Positions 1 to 8,668 are shown, counted from the stretch's first letter. The stretch: DNA of 64,000 nucleotides from DASXYG01 sp036502625 (GCA_036502625.1 DASXYG010000032.1:3529-67528); one strand, 5' to 3'. A program made the numbers and translations. Notes: a model not told the origin generated them from the letters alone.

Positions 1-71
1 AGCCGGGTCAGCACGGTGTCGGGGGACGGGTCGGCGCCGCCCGCTCCGGTCGCCTGATTGGTCACCTGCAC
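1..71 (-). CDS. 5' end of an unidentified gene running off the left edge
   Basis: Reading leftward from a GTG at 71 (a second GTG at 65), the frame is open to the window edge for 23 codons and begins MQVTNQATGAGGADPSPDTV. It is divergent from the urease genes with about 100 bp between the starts, the usual place for a pathway regulator, but too little is present to name a family. No clear Shine-Dalgarno sequence precedes either start, so it may be leaderless. Existence and start are both uncertain. Confidence 0.35.
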   Translation of the reverse strand, partial: MQVTNQATGAGGADPSPDTVLTR

Positions 72-172
72 AATCTACCGGCGGGATCTCGCGACATTTC
101 GACGTTGGCACGCCGATTGACCAGGGGAGATTCTGAGGGCATCCGAAATCTCGGTGTCCTGCCAGGAGGTGC

Positions 173-778
173 GTGAGTGTGCATCTGACTCCTCGCGAAC
201 AGGAGCGGCTGACGATCTTCACGGTCGCCGAGCTCGCCCGGCGCCGCCGCGCGCGCGGCCGCCGCCTGAACGCGCCCGAGGCCATCGCGCTGATCTGCGA
301 CGAGGTCATCGAGGTCGCGTGGGACGGCGCGACGCTCGACGAGGTGATCGCCGCCGGGCGCGCGGTGCTCGGCCCCGACGACGTCATGGACGGCGTGCCC
401 GCGCTCGTCCCGCACATCCAGGTCGAGGCGCTGTTCCCGAACGGTACCGCGCTCGTGGCCATCGACACCCCGATCCCGGCACCGGACGGCGCGGACGTGC
501 CGGGCGCCGTGCGCACGCTCGCCGCGCCCGTCGAGATCAACGCCGGCCGCGCGCACCGCGAGCTGACCGTGCGCAACACCGGCGACAAGACCGTCTACGT
601 GTCCTCGCACTTCCCGCTCGCCGAGGTCAACGAGGCGCTGGACCTGGACCGCGCGGCCGCGCTCGGCATGCGCCTCGACATCCCGGCCGGCACCGCGCTG
701 GCGTTCCACCCGGGCGAGGAGCGCGGCGTACGGCTCGTCTCGGCCGCACCGCTGTCGGAGCAGGAGGCCACCCGATGA
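173..778 (+). CDS. ureAB: Fused urease gamma-beta subunit (UreAB)
   Basis: 201 aa. Residues about 1-100 match urease gamma (begins MSVHLTPREQERL, helical, with a DEVIEVAWDG segment), and residues about 105-201 match urease beta (the PVEINAGR segment and an SSHFPLAEVNEAL segment). In the holoenzyme these subunits scaffold the catalytic alpha subunit, which hydrolyses urea to ammonia and carbamate in the cytoplasm. The GTG start sits behind an AGGAGG at about 165-170. The stop overlaps the ureC start (ATGA). Gamma-beta fusions are known in some actinobacterial urease-like loci. No ureD, ureE, ureF or ureG lies nearby, so activity as a classical urease is an open question. Confidence 0.93.
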   Translation: MSVHLTPREQERLTIFTVAELARRRRARGRRLNAPEAIALICDEVIEVAWDGATLDEVIAAGRAVLGPDDVMDGVPALVPHIQVEALFPNGTALVAIDTPIPAPDGADVPGAVRTLAAPVEINAGRAHRELTVRNTGDKTVYVSSHFPLAEVNEALDLDRAAALGMRLDIPAGTALAFHPGEERGVRLVSAAPLSEQEATR

Positions 779-2460
779 GCACCGTCGACCGCGCGACGTA
801 CAGCGACCTGTACGGCCCGACCACCGGCGACCGCGTACGGCTCGGCGACACCTGCCTGTGGGTGGAGATCGAGGCCGACGACACGTCGTACGGCGACGAA
901 CTGCTCGGCGGCTGCGGCAAGACGCTGCGCGACGGCCTCATGGCCAACCCGCGCGCGGCCCGCGACTCCGCGCTGGACCTGGTGGTGGCGGGCGTGCTGC
1001 TGCTCGACCCGGTGCTGGGCGTGCGCAAGACCAACATCGGGGTCAAGGACGGCCGGATCGTCGGCACGGGCCGCGGCGGCAACCCCGACCTCGTGGACGT
1101 CGACTTCGTGATCGACTCGCACACCGCGATCGTCCCGGGCGACGGCCTGATCGCCACGCCCGGCATCGTCGACTCCCACGTGCACCTGTCGTCGCCGGAG
1201 ATCGCCCCGGCCGCGCTGTCCGCCGGGGTCACCACGATGGTCGGCATGGGGCTCGGCGGCGTCTGGGACATCGGCGTGAACCCGGCGCACAACCTGCACA
1301 CGCTGATGAGCGGCTGGCGCGGCATCCCGATGAACGTGGCGTTCCTGGCGCGCGGCTCGTCGTCGTCGCGGCCGCTCCTGGAGGACGTGGTGTCCGCGGG
1401 GGCGGGCGGCTTCAAGATCCACGAGGACTTCGGCGCGACCCCGCGCATCATCGACAACTGCCTGGACGTCGCGGAGGTCGCGGACCTGCCGGTGGCGCTG
1501 CACACCGACTCGATGAACGAGTCCGGCTACCTGGCCGACACGGTGTCGGCGACCCGGGGCCGTACGGTGCACGCGTACCACGTCGAGGGCGGCGGCGGCC
1601 ATCCCGACCTGCTGGAGATCCTGTCCCAGCCGAACATCCTGCCGTCGTCGACCACGCCGACGATCCCGTACACGACGAACACCGTCGGCGAGCTGTTCCC
1701 GATGACGATGACCGTCCACAAGCAGAACCACCACGTGGAGTCCGACGTCGCGATCTCGCGCGGCCGCATCCGCGAGCACGCGATCGCCGCCGAGAACGTG
1801 CTGCACGACCTGGGCGCGATCAGCATCATCAACTCCGACTCCATGGGCATGGGCCGCGTGGCGGAGACCGTACGGCGGACCTGGCAGCTCGCCCACGTGC
1901 AGGCGCTGCGCGCCGCGGAGGGCGGCGTCGAGCACCCGGCGAACGCGCGCGTGCTGCGCTACCTGGCGAAGCTCACGCTGAACCCGTCCCTGGCGCACGG
2001 CATCTCCCACGAGGTGGGCAGCGTCGCGCCCGGACGGCTGGCCGACATCGTGCTGTGGCACCCGGCCTGGTTCGGCACCAAGCCGGAGATGGTCATCAAG
2101 GGCGGGTTCGTGGCCTGGGGCAACACCGGCAGCGGGTCCGGTTCGACCCGGCTGGGGCAGCCCCGGTCGTACAAGCCGTACTTCGGCGGCCTCGGCGACG
2201 CGCCGTCGCAGCTCTCCCGCATCTTCGTGGCGCAGGCCGCGCTGGACTCCGCCGACGCGCGCGACGCGCTCCCGTCCGGCCTGCGCTACGCGGCCGTCCG
2301 CGACTCACGCGGCCTGACCCGCGCGGACATGCGCCGCAACACCGCGACGCCGGACGTACGGGTCACCGGGGAACCCGAGCCCGTGTACGTGGACGGCGTC
2401 CAGGTGGGCGTCGATCCCGCGACCGAGCTGCCGCTGGCCCGCCTGCACCATCTCGCCTGA
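775..2460 (+). CDS. ureC: Divergent urease alpha subunit (UreC-like amidohydrolase)
   Basis: 561 aa, close to the usual 567-573. The start is the ATG overlapping the ureAB stop. The dinickel ligands can be aligned: His135/His137 (DSHVH), Lys214 for carbamylation (GGFKIHEDFG), His243 (ALHTDS), His269 (AYHVEGG) and Asp355 (NSDSMGMGR). The flap differs from classical ureases: the usual Cys-His-His is Val314-His315-Lys316, so the conserved flap cysteine is missing while the catalytic-position histidine stays. The segment that normally reads TTCTPG is also replaced. The gene is followed by an amidohydrolase, a transporter and a TPP enzyme rather than Ni-insertion genes. It may act on urea or on a related amide or ureide; the sequence does not decide. 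Confidence 0.92.
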   Translation: MSTVDRATYSDLYGPTTGDRVRLGDTCLWVEIEADDTSYGDELLGGCGKTLRDGLMANPRAARDSALDLVVAGVLLLDPVLGVRKTNIGVKDGRIVGTGRGGNPDLVDVDFVIDSHTAIVPGDGLIATPGIVDSHVHLSSPEIAPAALSAGVTTMVGMGLGGVWDIGVNPAHNLHTLMSGWRGIPMNVAFLARGSSSSRPLLEDVVSAGAGGFKIHEDFGATPRIIDNCLDVAEVADLPVALHTDSMNESGYLADTVSATRGRTVHAYHVEGGGGHPDLLEILSQPNILPSSTTPTIPYTTNTVGELFPMTMTVHKQNHHVESDVAISRGRIREHAIAAENVLHDLGAISIINSDSMGMGRVAETVRRTWQLAHVQALRAAEGGVEHPANARVLRYLAKLTLNPSLAHGISHEVGSVAPGRLADIVLWHPAWFGTKPEMVIKGGFVAWGNTGSGSGSTRLGQPRSYKPYFGGLGDAPSQLSRIFVAQAALDSADARDALPSGLRYAAVRDSRGLTRADMRRNTATPDVRVTGEPEPVYVDGVQVGVDPATELPLARLHHLA

Positions 2461-2474
2461 GGAGCGACCCCCGC

Positions 2475-4130
2475 ATGCGCATCGACGCGATCTTCACCAA
2501 CGCCCGCTTCACCACGCTGGACGCCGCGCGGCCCGCCGCGGCGCGGCTCGGCGTGCTGAACGGGCGGATCGCCGGGTTCGACGAGGAGCTCGACGGCGTC
2601 ACCGCCGACCACGTGTACGACCTCGGCGGCGCCCCGGTCGTCCCGGGGTTCAACGACGCGCACCACCACATGTCCATGCGCGGACAGCGGCTCGCCGAGG
2701 TCGACCTGGGGGAGCGGGCGGTCCGTACGCTCGACGAGCTGTACGCCGCGGTCGCCGAGCGCGCGGCCACGCTGCCGGAGGGCGCGTGGGTGCGCGGCGC
2801 CGGTTACGACCAGAACAAGCTCGGCGGCGGCCACCCGACGCGGGAGGCGCTGGACCGCGCCGCCGGGGGCCGTCCCGTCTGGCTGGCGCACACGTCCGCG
2901 CACATGGGCGTGGTGAACACCGCGGCGTTCCGCGCGATGGGCTTCGCCGACCCGGCGTCCGTGCCGGACGTCGACGGCGGCACGGTCGGCCGCGGCGCCG
3001 ACGGCCTCCCGGACGGGCTGCTCGCGGAACAGGCGCAGGGCCTCGTGTTCGACGTGCTGCGCCCGGCCGCGTACGAGGACTACGTCGCGGGCATCGGCCG
3101 GGCCAGCGCGGTGGCCGCGTCCGAGGGCCTGACCAGCTTCACCGAGCCCGGCGTCGGGCTGGGCCGGGTCGCCGGCAACGGCGCCGCCGACGTGGCCGCG
3201 TTCCAGGACGCCGTGGCCCGCGGGCTGCTGCGCCAGCGCGCCACGCTCATGCCGGTCTCCGGCGCGCTGCACGCGGGCGGAAAGTACGCGCCGGGCGCGG
3301 ACTGGTTCGGCCTCGACCTGGGCGTGCGTACGGGCATCGGCGACGAATGGCTGCGCCTCGGCCCGGTGAAGGTGTTCTCCGACGGCTCGCTGATCGGCCG
3401 TACGGCGGCCATGTGCTGCGACTACGTCGGCGAGGCGGGCAACACCGGCTTCTTCCAGGAGCCCGAGCCCGAACTGCGCGAGCTCATCGTCCGCGCCCAC
3501 CTGCACGGCTGGCAGGTGGCCACGCACGCGATCGGCGACCGCGCCGTCGGGTTCGTCCTCGACGCGTACGCCGAGGCGCAGCGGCGGCTTCCGCGTACGG
3601 ACGTCCGGCACCGCATCGAGCACTGCGGCGTGGCAAGCGGCGAGCAGGTCGCGCGGATCGCCGGGCTGGGCGTCGTCCCGGTGCCGCAGGGCCGGTTCGT
3701 CGGGGAGATCGGCGACGGCATGCTGGCCGCGCTCGGCGCCGAGCGGGCGCGCGGGGCGTACCGGCAGCGGTCGTTCCTCGACGCCGGGATCACCGTGCCC
3801 GGAAGTTCCGACTGCCCGGTCGTGGACGGCGCGCCGCTGCTCGGCATCCACGACATGGTCAACCAGCGCACCGACAGCGGCGCGCCCTTCAACCCGGCGG
3901 AGGCGGTGACCGCGGAGCAGGCGCTGCGCGCGTTCACGCACGGCTCCGCCTATGCGGCTCACGAGGAGGCCCGCAAGGGCACCCTGAGCCGCGGCAAGCT
4001 CGCGGACTTCGTCGTGCTCTCCGACGACCTGCAGGCCGTACGTGCTGAGTCAATTCGCGAGATCCAGGTCGGCGCCACCGTCGTCGCCGGCTCGCTCGTG
4101 TACGACGCGGCGAACCTCGCCGCGGTGTGA
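2475..4130 (+). CDS. Amidohydrolase family 3 (YtcJ-like) metal-dependent hydrolase
   Basis: 551 aa, the usual length for YtcJ-type amidohydrolase_3 proteins, which hydrolyse amide or formyl-type bonds in the cytoplasm. The N-terminal beta-sandwich strand carries NARFTTLD and the metal motif NDAHHHMSM follows. Further features are a VKVFSDGSL segment, ATHAIGDRA, a HRIEHCGV histidine and the late SSDCPVVDG aspartate. The ATG lies 14 bp after the ureC stop, with GGAGCGA just upstream, so it is probably co-transcribed with the urease genes. Substrate is unknown. Its place between ureC and an uptake-type transporter suggests the operon degrades an imported N-containing organic compound (inference). 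Confidence 0.9.
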   Translation: MRIDAIFTNARFTTLDAARPAAARLGVLNGRIAGFDEELDGVTADHVYDLGGAPVVPGFNDAHHHMSMRGQRLAEVDLGERAVRTLDELYAAVAERAATLPEGAWVRGAGYDQNKLGGGHPTREALDRAAGGRPVWLAHTSAHMGVVNTAAFRAMGFADPASVPDVDGGTVGRGADGLPDGLLAEQAQGLVFDVLRPAAYEDYVAGIGRASAVAASEGLTSFTEPGVGLGRVAGNGAADVAAFQDAVARGLLRQRATLMPVSGALHAGGKYAPGADWFGLDLGVRTGIGDEWLRLGPVKVFSDGSLIGRTAAMCCDYVGEAGNTGFFQEPEPELRELIVRAHLHGWQVATHAIGDRAVGFVLDAYAEAQRRLPRTDVRHRIEHCGVASGEQVARIAGLGVVPVPQGRFVGEIGDGMLAALGAERARGAYRQRSFLDAGITVPGSSDCPVVDGAPLLGIHDMVNQRTDSGAPFNPAEAVTAEQALRAFTHGSAYAAHEEARKGTLSRGKLADFVVLSDDLQAVRAESIREIQVGATVVAGSLVYDAANLAAV

Positions 4131-4144
4131 AAGGTCCCCTGAGA

Positions 4145-5476
4145 ATGACCGAATCGATGAACCCGCCGGTCCCCCTGAAGGAGGCGCGCCGGATCGTCGG
4201 CGCCTCCTACATCGGCACGGCGCTGGAGTGGTACGACTACTTCCTCTACGGAACGGCCGCCGCCCTCGTCTTCGACAAGCTGTTCTTCCCCAGCCTCAGC
4301 CCCACCGCGGGCACGCTGGCCTCGTTCGCCACCTTCGCGGTCGGCTTCATCGCCCGGCCCATCGGCGCGGTCATCTTCGGCCACTTCGGCGACCGCATCG
4401 GCCGCAAGAAGACGCTGATCGCCACCGTGCTCATGATGGGCCTGGCCACCGGCCTGATCGGCCTGCTGCCCAGCTTCTCCGCCATCGGCGTCGGCGCCCC
4501 GATCCTGCTGGTCGTGCTGCGGTTCCTGCAGGGCATCTCGGTGGGCGGCGAGTGGGGCGGCGCGATGCTGCTCACGCTGGAGTCCACGCCCAAGGAGAAG
4601 CGCGGCTTCTACGCGTCCATCCCGCAGCTCGGCTCCCCGACCGGGACGCTGCTGTCCAGCGGTGTGTTCGCGCTGGTCAGCCTGTTGCCGGATCCGGCGT
4701 TCATGGCGTGGGGCTGGCGGGTGCCGTTCCTGGCCGCGTTCGTGCTGCTGGCCGTGGCGCTGTACCTGCGGCTGCGGGTCGAGGAGTCGCCGGCCTTCCA
4801 GCGGCTGGCCTCCGCGCAGGACGCGAAGGAGAGGCGCGAGTCGGTGCCGGTGCTGGCCGCCCTGCGGCACACCTGGGGCCGGATGATCGTCGGCGTGTGC
4901 GCGGCGTTCCTCGGCGTCGGCGGGTTCTTCCTGCTCACCACCTTCATCATCAGCTACGGCACGAAGACCCTCGGCCTGCCGAAGAGCACCATGCTGAACG
5001 CCACGCTGGTGGCCGCGGTCGTGGAGATCGTCGTGCTGTTCACCGCGGGCAAGGCGGCCGACCGGTTCGGCGCCTGGCGGGTCTGCGCGTTCGGCGCCGC
5101 GGCCACGGTCGTGCTGGCGTTCCCGGTGTTCCTGCTGGTCGACACCAAGCAGACCGCGCTGGTCTTCCTGGGCATCGCGCTGGGCACCGGCGCCATGTCG
5201 ATCCCGTACGCGCCCATCGGCGCGCTGGTCACCCAGATGTTCCCGGTGCAGTACCGGTACAGCGCCGTGGCCCTGTCGTACAACATCGCCGGCGTGTTCA
5301 GCGGCTTCGTGCCGCTGGCCGCCGAGTCGCTGACCGGCGCGGCCGGCGGCGCCTCCTGGGGCGCGGCGCTGCTCCTGGTGATCATCGCGGCCGTCACCCT
5401 GGCCGGGTCGCTGGCCTCCCACGCCGCCCGCGTCCGGCGCGCGGTGCCGGCCGACGTCGCGCAGGCCGTGGCATGA
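4145..5476 (+). CDS. MFS transporter, metabolite:H+ symporter (MHS) family
   Basis: 443 aa with about 12 hydrophobic segments. The MHS signature is at the N-terminus (TALEWYDYFLYG), followed by the GHFGDRIGRKKT loop between helices 2 and 3 and a GISVGGEWGGA segment. The family (KgtP, ShiA, ProP) imports organic acids and zwitterions with protons. The ATG at 4145 follows an AAAGG at 4131; it lies 14 bp after the amidohydrolase stop, so it is likely in the same operon and brings in the substrate. It has a close paralogue at 11735-13033. Confidence 0.92.
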   Translation: MTESMNPPVPLKEARRIVGASYIGTALEWYDYFLYGTAAALVFDKLFFPSLSPTAGTLASFATFAVGFIARPIGAVIFGHFGDRIGRKKTLIATVLMMGLATGLIGLLPSFSAIGVGAPILLVVLRFLQGISVGGEWGGAMLLTLESTPKEKRGFYASIPQLGSPTGTLLSSGVFALVSLLPDPAFMAWGWRVPFLAAFVLLAVALYLRLRVEESPAFQRLASAQDAKERRESVPVLAALRHTWGRMIVGVCAAFLGVGGFFLLTTFIISYGTKTLGLPKSTMLNATLVAAVVEIVVLFTAGKAADRFGAWRVCAFGAAATVVLAFPVFLLVDTKQTALVFLGIALGTGAMSIPYAPIGALVTQMFPVQYRYSAVALSYNIAGVFSGFVPLAAESLTGAAGGASWGAALLLVIIAAVTLAGSLASHAARVRRAVPADVAQAVA

Positions 5477-5517
5477 GCGGGGTGGCCCGTACGGGCGGCC
5501 GGATCCTGATCGACCAG
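5473..5517 (+). pseudogene. Relic of the TPP-enzyme gene 5' end
   Basis: The ATG at 5473 overlaps the transporter stop (ATGA), the typical arrangement for a next operon gene. It encodes MSGVA-RTGGRILIDQ before similarity ends. The intact TPP gene at 5663 starts MRHASV-RTGGRILIDQ. DNA identity over the shared stretch (about 5485-5517 against 5678-5710) is near 28 of 31 bases, then stops abruptly. The frame continues only to 5613 with low-complexity residues. This looks like the leftover start of an earlier copy or a partial duplication, not a working gene. Confidence 0.6.
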
Positions 5518-5529
5518 CACTGTGCTCGC

Positions 5530-5551
5530 CCGGGGGGCCGAGCCTCCCCGG
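5530..5551. terminator. GC-rich hairpin after the transporter gene
   Basis: Arms CCGGGG...CCCCGG with an inner GGC/GCC stem, a CGA loop and one bulged T. There is no T tract. It separates the transporter and the gene relic from the intact TPP gene and could attenuate transcription between them. Confidence 0.4.
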
Positions 5552-5662
5552 AACCCCCGGCGCGCGGTGTACCTCCCCGGGTCTGCCCGTATGTGCTCGG
5601 AGGTGCCCACTGACATCGCCCGTTATCGTTCGGCCGCATCATTTCCACGGTGAGGGACGCCC

Positions 5663-7390
5663 ATGAGACACGCTTCGGTCCGCACAGGCGGGCGGATCCT
5701 GATCGACCAGCTCACCCGGCATGCCGTGCGCCAGGTGTTCTGCGTGCCGGGGGAGAGCTACCTCGGGGCGCTCGACGCGCTGTACGACTCGGCCATCGAG
5801 ACGGTGGTGTGCCGCCAGGAGGGCGGGGCCGCGTACATGGCCGAGGCGTACGGCAAGCTGACCGGCCGTCCGGGGGTGTGCTTCACCACCCGGGCGCCCG
5901 GCGCCGCGAACGCGCTGGTCGGGTTGCAGACCGCGGCCGAGGACGCCACGCCGGTGGTGCTGTTCGTGGGGCTGGTGCCGCGCGGCCACCGGGACCGCGC
6001 GGCGTTCCAGGAGTTCGACCTGCGCGGGGTGTTCGGCACGGTCGCGAAGCTCGTCGAGACGATCGACGACGCCGCGCGCGTGCCGGAGTACGTCGCGCGT
6101 GCGTTCGCCGCCGCGTGCTCGGGACGGCCCGGTCCGGTCGTGCTGGGGCTGCCGGAGGACATGCTGGCCGACGTGGCCGTGACGGCCGACGTGGACCCGC
6201 TGCCGGTCGCCGAGGGCGCGGTGTCCGCCGAGGAGCGCGACCGGCTGGCCCGGCTGCTGTCCGCGGCGCGCCGCCCGCTCGTGGTGGCCGCGGGCTCGCG
6301 GTGGACGCCCGCGGCGCGCGACGACCTCAGGGAGTGGGCGCAGCGGTGGTCGCTGCCGGTCGCCGTCGACTTCCGCTGCCAGGACCTCGTCGACAACGAC
6401 GCGCCCGTGTACGTCGGCCCCCTCGGCTACGGCCGCGACGACCGGCTCGCCGCCAGGCTCGCGGGGGCCGACCTGGTCATCGCGGTCGGCGCGGCACTCG
6501 GCGACGTCGCCACGGACGGCTACACGCTGCTCGGCGGAGGGGCCGCGGGTGACGACGCGCTGCCCGGCGATCAGGCCGCGGGTGGCGACAGGCCGCCCGG
6601 CGACGGGGCGCCGCGGGTCGTGCAGGTGCTTCCGTACGCCGATGTGGCCGGGCAGGCGTACGCGCCGCTGATGTCGGTGCTCGCCTCGCCGTCCGCGTTC
6701 GGCGCGGCAGTGCGCGACCTGGCGCCGGACGCCCCGGTGCCGTGGCACGCCGACACCGAGAAGGCGCGCGCCGAGCACCTGGCGTACGCCGAACCGGTCC
6801 TCGACGGCGACGAGCTCGACCTCGGCGCCGTGTTCACCACGCTGCGCGACCGCCTCGACCGCGACCGCGACGAGCACGACCCGATCATCACGTTCGGCGC
6901 CGGGAACCACGCGATCTGGGCGCAGCGGTTCCTGCGCTACCGCAGGTTCCCCGCGCAACTTGGGCCGCGCAACGGGTCGATGGGCTACGGCGTGCCCGCC
7001 GCGGTCGCCGCCGCGCTGACCTTCGGCAACCGCCGCGTGGTCTCGGTCGCCGGCGACGGCTGCTTCCTGATGAACGGCCAGGAGCTCGCCACCGCCATGG
7101 CGTACGGCGCGGCACCGCTGATCCTGGTGGTCAGCAACGGCCAGTACGGCACGATCCGCCAGCACCAGGAACGCGAACACCCGGGCCGCGTCTCGGGCAC
7201 GGCCCTGCTCAACCCGGACTTCGCCGCGTACGCCCGCGCGTTCGGCGCGTACGGCGAGGTCGTCGCCCGTACGGAGGAGTTCCCCGGCGCCCTGGACCGC
7301 GCCCTGTCCTCCGGTACGGCAGCGGTCATCGACCTCCGAGTCTCCCCCGACCGCCTAGGCCCCGGCCTCACGGTCACGGACCTGCACTAA
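5663..7390 (+). CDS. Thiamine-diphosphate-dependent enzyme (acetolactate synthase / decarboxylase-like)
   Basis: 575 aa with the three-domain layout of the acetolactate synthase/benzoylformate decarboxylase superfamily. The catalytic glutamate is in CRQEGGAAYMAEAYG (domain 1). Domain 3 carries the GDGCFLMNGQELATA...SNGQYG ThDP/Mg motif. A Gly/Asp-rich insert (GGGAAGDDALPGDQ and similar, about residues 293-320) sits in the middle domain. The ATG follows GTGAGGGACGCCC. It is the last gene before a 1.4 kb repeat region, and probably works on a 2-keto acid in the same pathway as the upstream hydrolases and transporter. Reaction cannot be called from sequence. Confidence 0.88.
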   Translation: MRHASVRTGGRILIDQLTRHAVRQVFCVPGESYLGALDALYDSAIETVVCRQEGGAAYMAEAYGKLTGRPGVCFTTRAPGAANALVGLQTAAEDATPVVLFVGLVPRGHRDRAAFQEFDLRGVFGTVAKLVETIDDAARVPEYVARAFAAACSGRPGPVVLGLPEDMLADVAVTADVDPLPVAEGAVSAEERDRLARLLSAARRPLVVAAGSRWTPAARDDLREWAQRWSLPVAVDFRCQDLVDNDAPVYVGPLGYGRDDRLAARLAGADLVIAVGAALGDVATDGYTLLGGGAAGDDALPGDQAAGGDRPPGDGAPRVVQVLPYADVAGQAYAPLMSVLASPSAFGAAVRDLAPDAPVPWHADTEKARAEHLAYAEPVLDGDELDLGAVFTTLRDRLDRDRDEHDPIITFGAGNHAIWAQRFLRYRRFPAQLGPRNGSMGYGVPAAVAAALTFGNRRVVSVAGDGCFLMNGQELATAMAYGAAPLILVVSNGQYGTIRQHQEREHPGRVSGTALLNPDFAAYARAFGAYGEVVARTEEFPGALDRALSSGTAAVIDLRVSPDRLGPGLTVTDLH

Positions 7391-7400
7391 CACCGCCCCG

Positions 7401-7769
7401 CGCCTCCTGCGTCACGTGTCTCCCCCGAGGGCCTCGCAGCCCCTCACTCCGTGCCTCGCGCCCGCGTCCCCTGCGTCACGTGCCTCCCCCGCGGGCCTCG
7501 CAGCCCGTCGCGTCTTGCGCCTCGCGCCCCTCGTTCCGCGCCTCGCGCCCGCGCCTCGCGCCTCCTGCGTCACGTGTCTCCCCCGAGGGCCTCGCAGCCC
7601 GTCATTTCTCGCCCTGCGCCCCGCCTCGCGCCTCGCGTCCCGCGTCCCGCGCCTCGCGCCTCGCGCCTCGCGCCCCTCGTTCCGCGCCCGGCGCCCGCGC
7701 CCCGCGCCTCCTGCGTCACGTATCTCCCCCGAGGGCCTCGCAGCCCGTCATTTCTCGCCCTGCGCCCCG
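7401..7769. repeat. Four-copy direct repeat with CACGTG core
   Basis: Copies begin near 7401, 7465, 7557 and 7706. All share CTGCGTCACGT, then a CTCCCCC(G)AGGGCCTCGCAGCCC core; the second copy has small changes. Copies 3 and 4 extend the match through TTTCTCGCCCTGCGCCCC into heptamer repeats, giving about 75 bp of near identity with a period of roughly 148 bp. Confidence 0.85.
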
Positions 7770-7888
7770 CCTCGCGCCTCGCGCCTCGCGCCTCGCGCCT
7801 CGCGCCTCGCGCCTCGCGCCTCGCGCCCCGCGCCCCGCGCCCCGCGCCCCGCGCCCCGCGCCCCGCGCCCCGCGCCCCGCGCCCCGCG
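7770..7888. repeat. Heptanucleotide tandem array, 8 x CCTCGCG then 9 x CCCCGCG
   Basis: Seventeen uninterrupted 7-bp units (119 bp). The first eight are CCTCGCG and the last nine CCCCGCG, a clean switch of one base at 7826. A degenerate relative lies at about 7619-7675. Since 7 is not a multiple of 3, the array reads through all phases and is unlikely to be coding. Confidence 0.95.
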
Positions 7889-7951
7889 CGAGTCTCCCGG
7901 GGCGTGCGCGTGGCGCGTGGCGTGCGTGCAGGGTCCGGCGTTCGGGCGTGT

Positions 7952-8668
7952 AAAGGCCGCGCTTCGCGCGCGCTTTTCTTGCGTCCCGACGTGAGCGTTC
8001 TCGGGGCTGGGGCGCGAGGGCTGCCGCGCCCTGGTTTGCGGATGCTCTCGATGGCGTGGCATGGCGTGGCGTCCCTGGGCGCGCGTCTTGTGCGGTGCGC
8101 GAGGCTTGCGGGCGCGCTTGTGGCGCATGCGGCGCGGGCGGGGTGCGGCGTTCGTACGCGCAAAGGCCGCGCTGCGCGCGCGCTTTTCCCGCGTCCTGAT
8201 GTGAGCGTTCTCTGGGTGGGGCCGCGGGGGCTGGCGCCCTTTGGCTCGCGCTCTTCCTCGTGTCCTGACGCCGAGGTTCTTGGGGGTTGGGGCGTGGCGC
8301 TGACGTCCTTTGGCGCTGGTGGTTACGGGGGGTGGGGCGGGGTGGCCACTCGGCGCCGTGAGGGCGGTGGTCTGAGGGCGGAGCCCCCGCGGCCCAACCC
8401 TGAGGACGCCTCGCCAAGGTCGCGGGCAAAAGCGCGCGCGAAGCGCGGCCTCTTCGTGCGAGGCCGTGTGCCCCTGCCCTGGCACGCCTGGGGGAACGCG
8501 CGGGGCGGGGGAGGGCGGCGCCGTGAGGGCGGTGCTCTGAGGGCGGAGCCTCCGCGGCCCAACCCCGAGAACGCCTCGCCAAGGTCGCGGGCAAGAGCGC
8601 GCGCGCAGCGCGGCCTTTTCTCGCGCGGCTATGTACCCCTCCGGGAGAGCGCGCGAAGCGCGGCCTTT
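7952..8668. repeat. Five terminator-like hairpin elements in both orientations
   Basis: AAAGGCCGCGC-TTC-GCGCGCGCTTTT at 7952-7977 and a variant at 8162-8187. Reverse-oriented relatives lie at 8428-8454, 8593-8619 and 8646-8668. Each has an imperfect GC-rich stem flanked by A and T runs, so each could stop transcription from either side. The first two sit in a longer repeat about 210 bp apart. The third and fourth sit in a roughly 107-bp direct repeat (about 8351-8457 and 8517-8623). Confidence 0.75.

Noticed and set aside
154..774. Upstream extension of the urease alpha frame
   Set aside because: It lies in another frame inside ureAB and gives an Arg/Ala/Gly-rich translation. The ATG at 775 with ATGA coupling and homology fit the true start.
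858..2474. Upstream extension of the amidohydrolase frame through ureC
   Set aside because: Shadow of ureC; the ATG at 2475 begins the recognisable amidohydrolase.
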